This document shows, in pieces, positions 60,746 through 64,000 of a stretch of DNA of 64,000 bases (positions within the stretch are counted from its first letter, which is position 1; each line of letters starts with the position of its first letter). Made by a program: the position numbers and the translations under genes. The notes below the pieces were generated by a model. That model was not told the origin of the DNA. It worked only from the letters and a program-made list of their open reading frames with translations, and searched no databases. The DNA is from Flavobacterium soli DSM 19725 (GTDB lineage: Bacteria; Bacteroidota; Bacteroidia; Flavobacteriales; Flavobacteriaceae). Location: assembly GCF_000422705.1 (NCBI RefSeq), contig NZ_AUGO01000003.1, positions 310,001 to 374,000 of the forward strand, in the 5' to 3' direction.

Positions 60746-61788
60746 TCTTTTTTATAATGAACATCAGGCAATCCTCTTAAAATCTCCGCACTTTTTTCTG
60801 GTGAAATATCACGTTGGGCTTCCCCCATCATTTCATAACCTACCATAAATTTTTTTACGGTTGCACTACGAAGCAAAGGCGGATAGAAGTGCATGTGAAA
60901 ATGCCATTCAGGATGCTCTTCGTTATCTGTCGGAGTTTGATGGATTCCCGACGAATAGGGAAAAGAAGTCTTGAAAAGATTATCGTATTTTACAGTTATC
61001 GTCTTTATTATTTCGGCGAAAGCCAACATTTCTTCCTCTGTCATTTGGGTTAGATTTCCGAAATGTCTTTTGCTTACAATAAGCGTTTCATAAGGCCAAG
61101 TTGCCCAAAACGGCACTAAAATCACAAAGTGCTGATTCTCCGAAACGATGCGTTCCTTTTTTTGAAGTTCTTGCTCTACATAATCTTTTAGTAAGCTCCT
61201 TTTGTGTTTTTCGTAATATTTCTTGAGGCTTTTCTGGGTTTTTTCTACTTGTGTTGGAAGGGAAGATTGTGCCCAAATTTGTCCGTGTGGATGCGGATTA
61301 CTGCAACCCATGACACTTCCTTTATTCTCAAATATTTGAACGTAATTGATAAAATCCTTGCTTCCTAATTCGATATATTCTGTTTTCCAAGTATCGATTA
61401 TTTTCTTGATTGCCTCAACTTCCATTTCTGGAAGGGTAAGATTGTGTTTTGGCGAAAAGCAGATTACCTTATTAATCCCTCTTTCGGGTTTAAATTGAAA
61501 CAAATCCGATTGTGGCATTTCATCTCGAACTTCCTCCTGAAGCAAGGCGGCGAAATCATTCTCAAAAACATAAGTATCCGAATAGTTCTCATTCTGAATT
61601 CCGTTTGAACGTTTGTTTTCTGCACACAAGTAACATTCAGGATCGTATTCTGGAAGTGTGTTTTCGGAAACAGACTCATTTTGTCCCTGCCAAGGTCGTT
61701 TAGAGCGATGTGGCGAAACTAAAATCCATTCATCTGTCAACGGATTGTAACGTCTATGTGGATGTTCGTTATTGTTGAAAGCTTCCAT
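60742..61788 (-). CDS. galT: Galactose-1-phosphate uridylyltransferase
   Basis: 348 residues. It exchanges UMP between UDP-glucose and galactose-1-phosphate in the Leloir pathway. The catalytic motif is CSNPHPHGQIWA (nucleophilic His in HPH). Zinc-binding pairs include ECYLCAENKRSNG. The start region RRYNPLTDEWILVSPHRSKRPWQGQ is the family signature; the C-terminus HWHFHMHFYPPLLRS is also typical. It follows galK by 3 nt in the same transcript. Confidence 0.97.
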   Translation of the reverse strand: MEAFNNNEHPHRRYNPLTDEWILVSPHRSKRPWQGQNESVSENTLPEYDPECYLCAENKRSNGIQNENYSDTYVFENDFAALLQEEVRDEMPQSDLFQFKPERGINKVICFSPKHNLTLPEMEVEAIKKIIDTWKTEYIELGSKDFINYVQIFENKGSVMGCSNPHPHGQIWAQSSLPTQVEKTQKSLKKYYEKHKRSLLKDYVEQELQKKERIVSENQHFVILVPFWATWPYETLIVSKRHFGNLTQMTEEEMLAFAEIIKTITVKYDNLFKTSFPYSSGIHQTPTDNEEHPEWHFHMHFYPPLLRSATVKKFMVGYEMMGEAQRDISPEKSAEILRGLPDVHYKKD

Positions 61789-61791
61789 ACA

Positions 61792-62961
61792 TTATTTTTT
61801 GTAGAGTGATGTGCCTTTTGAAATTTTTACTTTATAAGATTTTAAATCGATGCCAAAAGCAACTTTATATTTTTCAGAAATGTTTTTGATGATTTCCTTT
61901 TCCTGTCCTTTTTCCACTAAATTAATCGAGCAACCGCCAAAACCGCCACCCATCATTCTGGATCCCAAAACTGATTTTTCGTTTTTTACAGCATCTACTA
62001 AAAAGTCAATTTCCGCACAACTAACTTCATATTCATTTGATAAACCTTCGTGGGTTTCATGCATCAATTCGCCTAACTTTTTGAAGTTGCTATTTTCTAA
62101 AGCATTAACAGCATCCAAAACCCTTTGGATTTCCTTTACTACAAAAAAACATCTCTTGAAATGGACTTCGCCCAAAAGTTCACGTGTTTCCAAAACCATA
62201 GCTTCGGTACAATCCCTAAATGATTCTATGTGAGGAAATTGTTGTTCTAAAATTGAAAAACCTTGTTCCACTTCTTGTCTTCGGGTATTGTAGCCTGATG
62301 TAAGATGCGTGTGTTTTACCTTGCTGTCCAATAAAATCAGTGAATAGTTTTTGAAATCGGCTTTGTGGTATTCGTATTCCAAAGTTGTGCAATCCAATTT
62401 GATTACTTTATTCTTCTTGCCGAAAACACTCGCAAACTGATCCATAATACCGCAATTCACCCCCACAAAACTATGTTCTGATTTCTGGCCAATTAAGGCG
62501 ATATCTTCCTTCGACAGGTCAAGATGAAACAATTTTCGCATCGCATAACCAAAACCACATTCCAATGCGGCAGAAGAAGAAAGACCAGCTCCCATGGGAA
62601 TCGTACTACTGAAAACGATATTGAAACCTTCCAGATTGTTTGTCCTTTCTTTAAGCTGGTGCAAAACGCCAAGGATATAATTGGCCCACATCTTATCAAT
62701 CGGTTGCAGATTGTCGTTCAGATCAAACTCATGTGTTTCATCAAGGTCTTTCGCAATGATGGTGCATTTGCTGCTTCCAGATTTTGAAACCGCAAAACAA
62801 ATGTATTTATTGATAGCGGCCGGAAGCACAAAACCATCGTTGTAATCTAAGTGTTCGCCAATAATATTGATTCTTCCTGGTGATAGAAAAACATATTGGG
62901 CATCGTTTTGGAATAATTGTGTGAAATGGGATTTTGTATCCTGAATTAGTTTTTTCTTCAT
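61792..62961 (-). CDS. galK: Galactokinase
   Basis: 389 residues from the ATG at 62961 (TTG at 62994 rejected). A GHMP kinase that phosphorylates galactose to galactose-1-phosphate with ATP. Galactokinase signature SPGRINIIGEHLDYNDG, ATP-binding loop PMGAGLSSSAALE and motif 3 GSRMMGGGFGGCS; catalytic Asp in NCGIMDQFASVFG. First gene of the galK-galT operon. No galE, mutarotase or transporter gene is adjacent. Confidence 0.97.
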   Translation of the reverse strand: MKKKLIQDTKSHFTQLFQNDAQYVFLSPGRINIIGEHLDYNDGFVLPAAINKYICFAVSKSGSSKCTIIAKDLDETHEFDLNDNLQPIDKMWANYILGVLHQLKERTNNLEGFNIVFSSTIPMGAGLSSSAALECGFGYAMRKLFHLDLSKEDIALIGQKSEHSFVGVNCGIMDQFASVFGKKNKVIKLDCTTLEYEYHKADFKNYSLILLDSKVKHTHLTSGYNTRRQEVEQGFSILEQQFPHIESFRDCTEAMVLETRELLGEVHFKRCFFVVKEIQRVLDAVNALENSNFKKLGELMHETHEGLSNEYEVSCAEIDFLVDAVKNEKSVLGSRMMGGGFGGCSINLVEKGQEKEIIKNISEKYKVAFGIDLKSYKVKISKGTSLYKK

Positions 62962-63090
62962 TAGTGAAAAAGGGCTTTTCAAATAAGACTGCAAATTACA
63001 AGTTTTATAAGAAAAACTTTTGTTTTAAATTATCAATTTACAATAATATAATGACTCTCTTGATGAAATATCAATAGTGGATAATAAAAT

Positions 63091-63152
63091 AAACCATTAA
63101 GATATTAAGCTTCATTAAGTCCTCCTTAACTTATCTTAAACCTTAATGGTTT
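63091..63152. repeat. Inverted repeat next to tyrS, related to 2153-2208
   Basis: AAACCATTAAG (63091-63101) pairs with CTTAATGGTTT (63142-63152). The left part (63091-63119) is the reverse complement of 2181-2209 with one mismatch. It lies 25 nt downstream of the tyrS stop and could terminate leftward transcription. Confidence 0.65.
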
Positions 63153-63177
63153 AAATTTTTATAGAATTGAGCTTATT

Positions 63178-64000
63178 TTAGACCACTCTCAAAATAAAAT
63201 AATTTTTCTTTCCGCTTTGTAATAATACAAACTGATTATTAACTAGATCATTCGCGGTTAATACAAAATCTTCTTTAATTTTTTCTCTATTTACAGAAAT
63301 TGAATTTGCAGTTAAAGCACGTCTTGCTTCTCCGTTTGATTTGAAAAAACCTGATTTTTCGTTCAAAACATCAACGATATTGATTCCGTTTTCAATATCA
63401 GCTCGTGCAATTTCCGCTTGCGGAACACCATCAAAAACCTCTAAAAAAGTCGTTTCGTCCAGTTGCTTCAAATCTTCCGAAGACGAATTGCCAAACAAGA
63501 TGTTCGAAGCCTGAATCGCTTTTTCCAACTCTTCTTTCGAGTGAACAAATGTCGTTATTTCTTCCGCCAATCGTTTTTGCAACACTCTTAAATGTGGGGC
63601 GACTTTATGCTCTTCAATCAAACCGTCAATCACTTCCTTATCCAAGAATGTAAAGATTTTAATATATTTCTCAGCATCAACATCCGTACTGTTCAACCAA
63701 AATTGGTAGAATTTATATACCGAAGTCTTATCGGCATCCAGCCAAATATTTCCACCTTCGGATTTTCCGAATTTAGAACCATCCGCTTTTGTGATCAATG
63801 GCGTTGTCAAAGCAAATGCTTTAGCATTTTCGCCACCCATTCTGCGAACCAATTCCGTTCCAGTCGTGATATTTCCCCATTGGTCAGAGCCACCCATCTG
63901 TAACATACAGTTGTTGTTTTTGTACAAGTGGTAGAAATCATATCCTTGAATCAACTGGTAGGTAAATTCCGTGAAAGACATTCCTTCACCAATTTCTCCG
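63178..64000 (-). CDS. tyrS: Tyrosyl-tRNA synthetase, N-terminal part cut off by window edge
   Basis: The frame is open to the right edge (about 274 codons visible). Before the Met at 63981 it reads GEIGEG, which continues the family segment GEGMSFTEFTYQ, so the true start lies outside. Visible: QMGGSDQWGNITTG, the KMSKS loop as KFGKSEGG, and a C-terminal S4-type RNA-binding domain (GEARRALTANSISVNREKI). The enzyme charges tRNA-Tyr. The Rossmann-fold HIGH motif (residues about 40-50) is outside the window. Confidence 0.95.
   Translation of the reverse strand, partial: GEIGEGMSFTEFTYQLIQGYDFYHLYKNNNCMLQMGGSDQWGNITTGTELVRRMGGENAKAFALTTPLITKADGSKFGKSEGGNIWLDADKTSVYKFYQFWLNSTDVDAEKYIKIFTFLDKEVIDGLIEEHKVAPHLRVLQKRLAEEITTFVHSKEELEKAIQASNILFGNSSSEDLKQLDETTFLEVFDGVPQAEIARADIENGINIVDVLNEKSGFFKSNGEARRALTANSISVNREKIKEDFVLTANDLVNNQFVLLQSGKKNYFILRVV

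Overview
The window is typical Flavobacterium-like (Bacteroidota, Flavobacteriia) chromosome. It is AT-rich and carries several TAnnTTTG-type -7 promoter elements. It encodes type IX secretion (T9SS) C-terminal tails, a TonB-dependent outer-membrane receptor with a carboxypeptidase-regulatory domain, DUF4270, DUF2807 (head GIN) and DUF4139 proteins, TPR-type sensor kinases, and an isolated atpD-atpC pair. I see no rRNA, tRNA, CRISPR, transposase or prophage gene. Both edges cut genes: a glycosyltransferase at the left (C-terminus missing) and tyrS at the right (N-terminus missing).

Layout. 1-2.6 kb: glycosyltransferase fragment, repeat-rich gap, trmB, a LysE-type exporter and an alkyltransferase-like protein. 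2.6-16.3 kb: a regulated tripartite-efflux locus. An NtrC-type response regulator and its histidine kinase read leftward. A membrane-fusion protein, an ABC ATPase, two paralogous FtsX/MacB-like permeases (bracketing a head GIN protein and an HExxH protein) and a TolC protein read rightward. The divergent gap holds two 16-bp imperfect palindromes (TGTTCG/A-N4-CGGACA, 20 bp apart) and a -24/-12-like element, which suggests sigma-54 enhancer control. 16.4-19.5 kb: an Fe-S/redox group (Mrp/ApbC, NifU-like, ferredoxin-NADP reductase, 2Fe-2S ferredoxin). 19.5-31.5 kb, mostly leftward: SGNH lipoprotein, atpC-atpD, an SGNH lipoprotein plus TonB-dependent receptor pair, and an operon of GT5-like protein, DUF4270 lipoprotein and glmS.

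31.6-35 kb, rightward: panC, panD, a UPF0104-like membrane protein and an alpha/beta-hydrolase-fold protein whose nucleophile elbow carries Asp in place of Ser. 35-41.5 kb, leftward: NarL-type regulator with TPR kinase, a tiny PID-CTERM-like protein and a 1225-residue L-domain/LRR protein with a T9SS tail. 41.7-45.2 kb: radA and a GT51 glycosyltransferase with a long AsmA-like N-terminal region. 45.2-47.7 kb: LytTR regulator and LytS-type TPR kinase. 48-53.5 kb: VWA lipoprotein, DUF4139 protein, EEP phosphatase/nuclease-like membrane protein and a T9SS-exported PQQ-type sugar dehydrogenase. 53.5-64 kb: Tas-like aldo-keto reductase, PAS protein, dinB, a Gcr-type membrane protein, CYTH protein, a umuC-umuD pair (reversed order, with a palindromic operator candidate), galT-galK and tyrS.

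The most interesting regions are the efflux locus with its putative enhancer pair, a dispersed palindromic repeat family with four copies here, the Ser-to-Asp hydrolase, and the umuCD control region. Calls were made by reading translations and motifs by eye; no database search was run.
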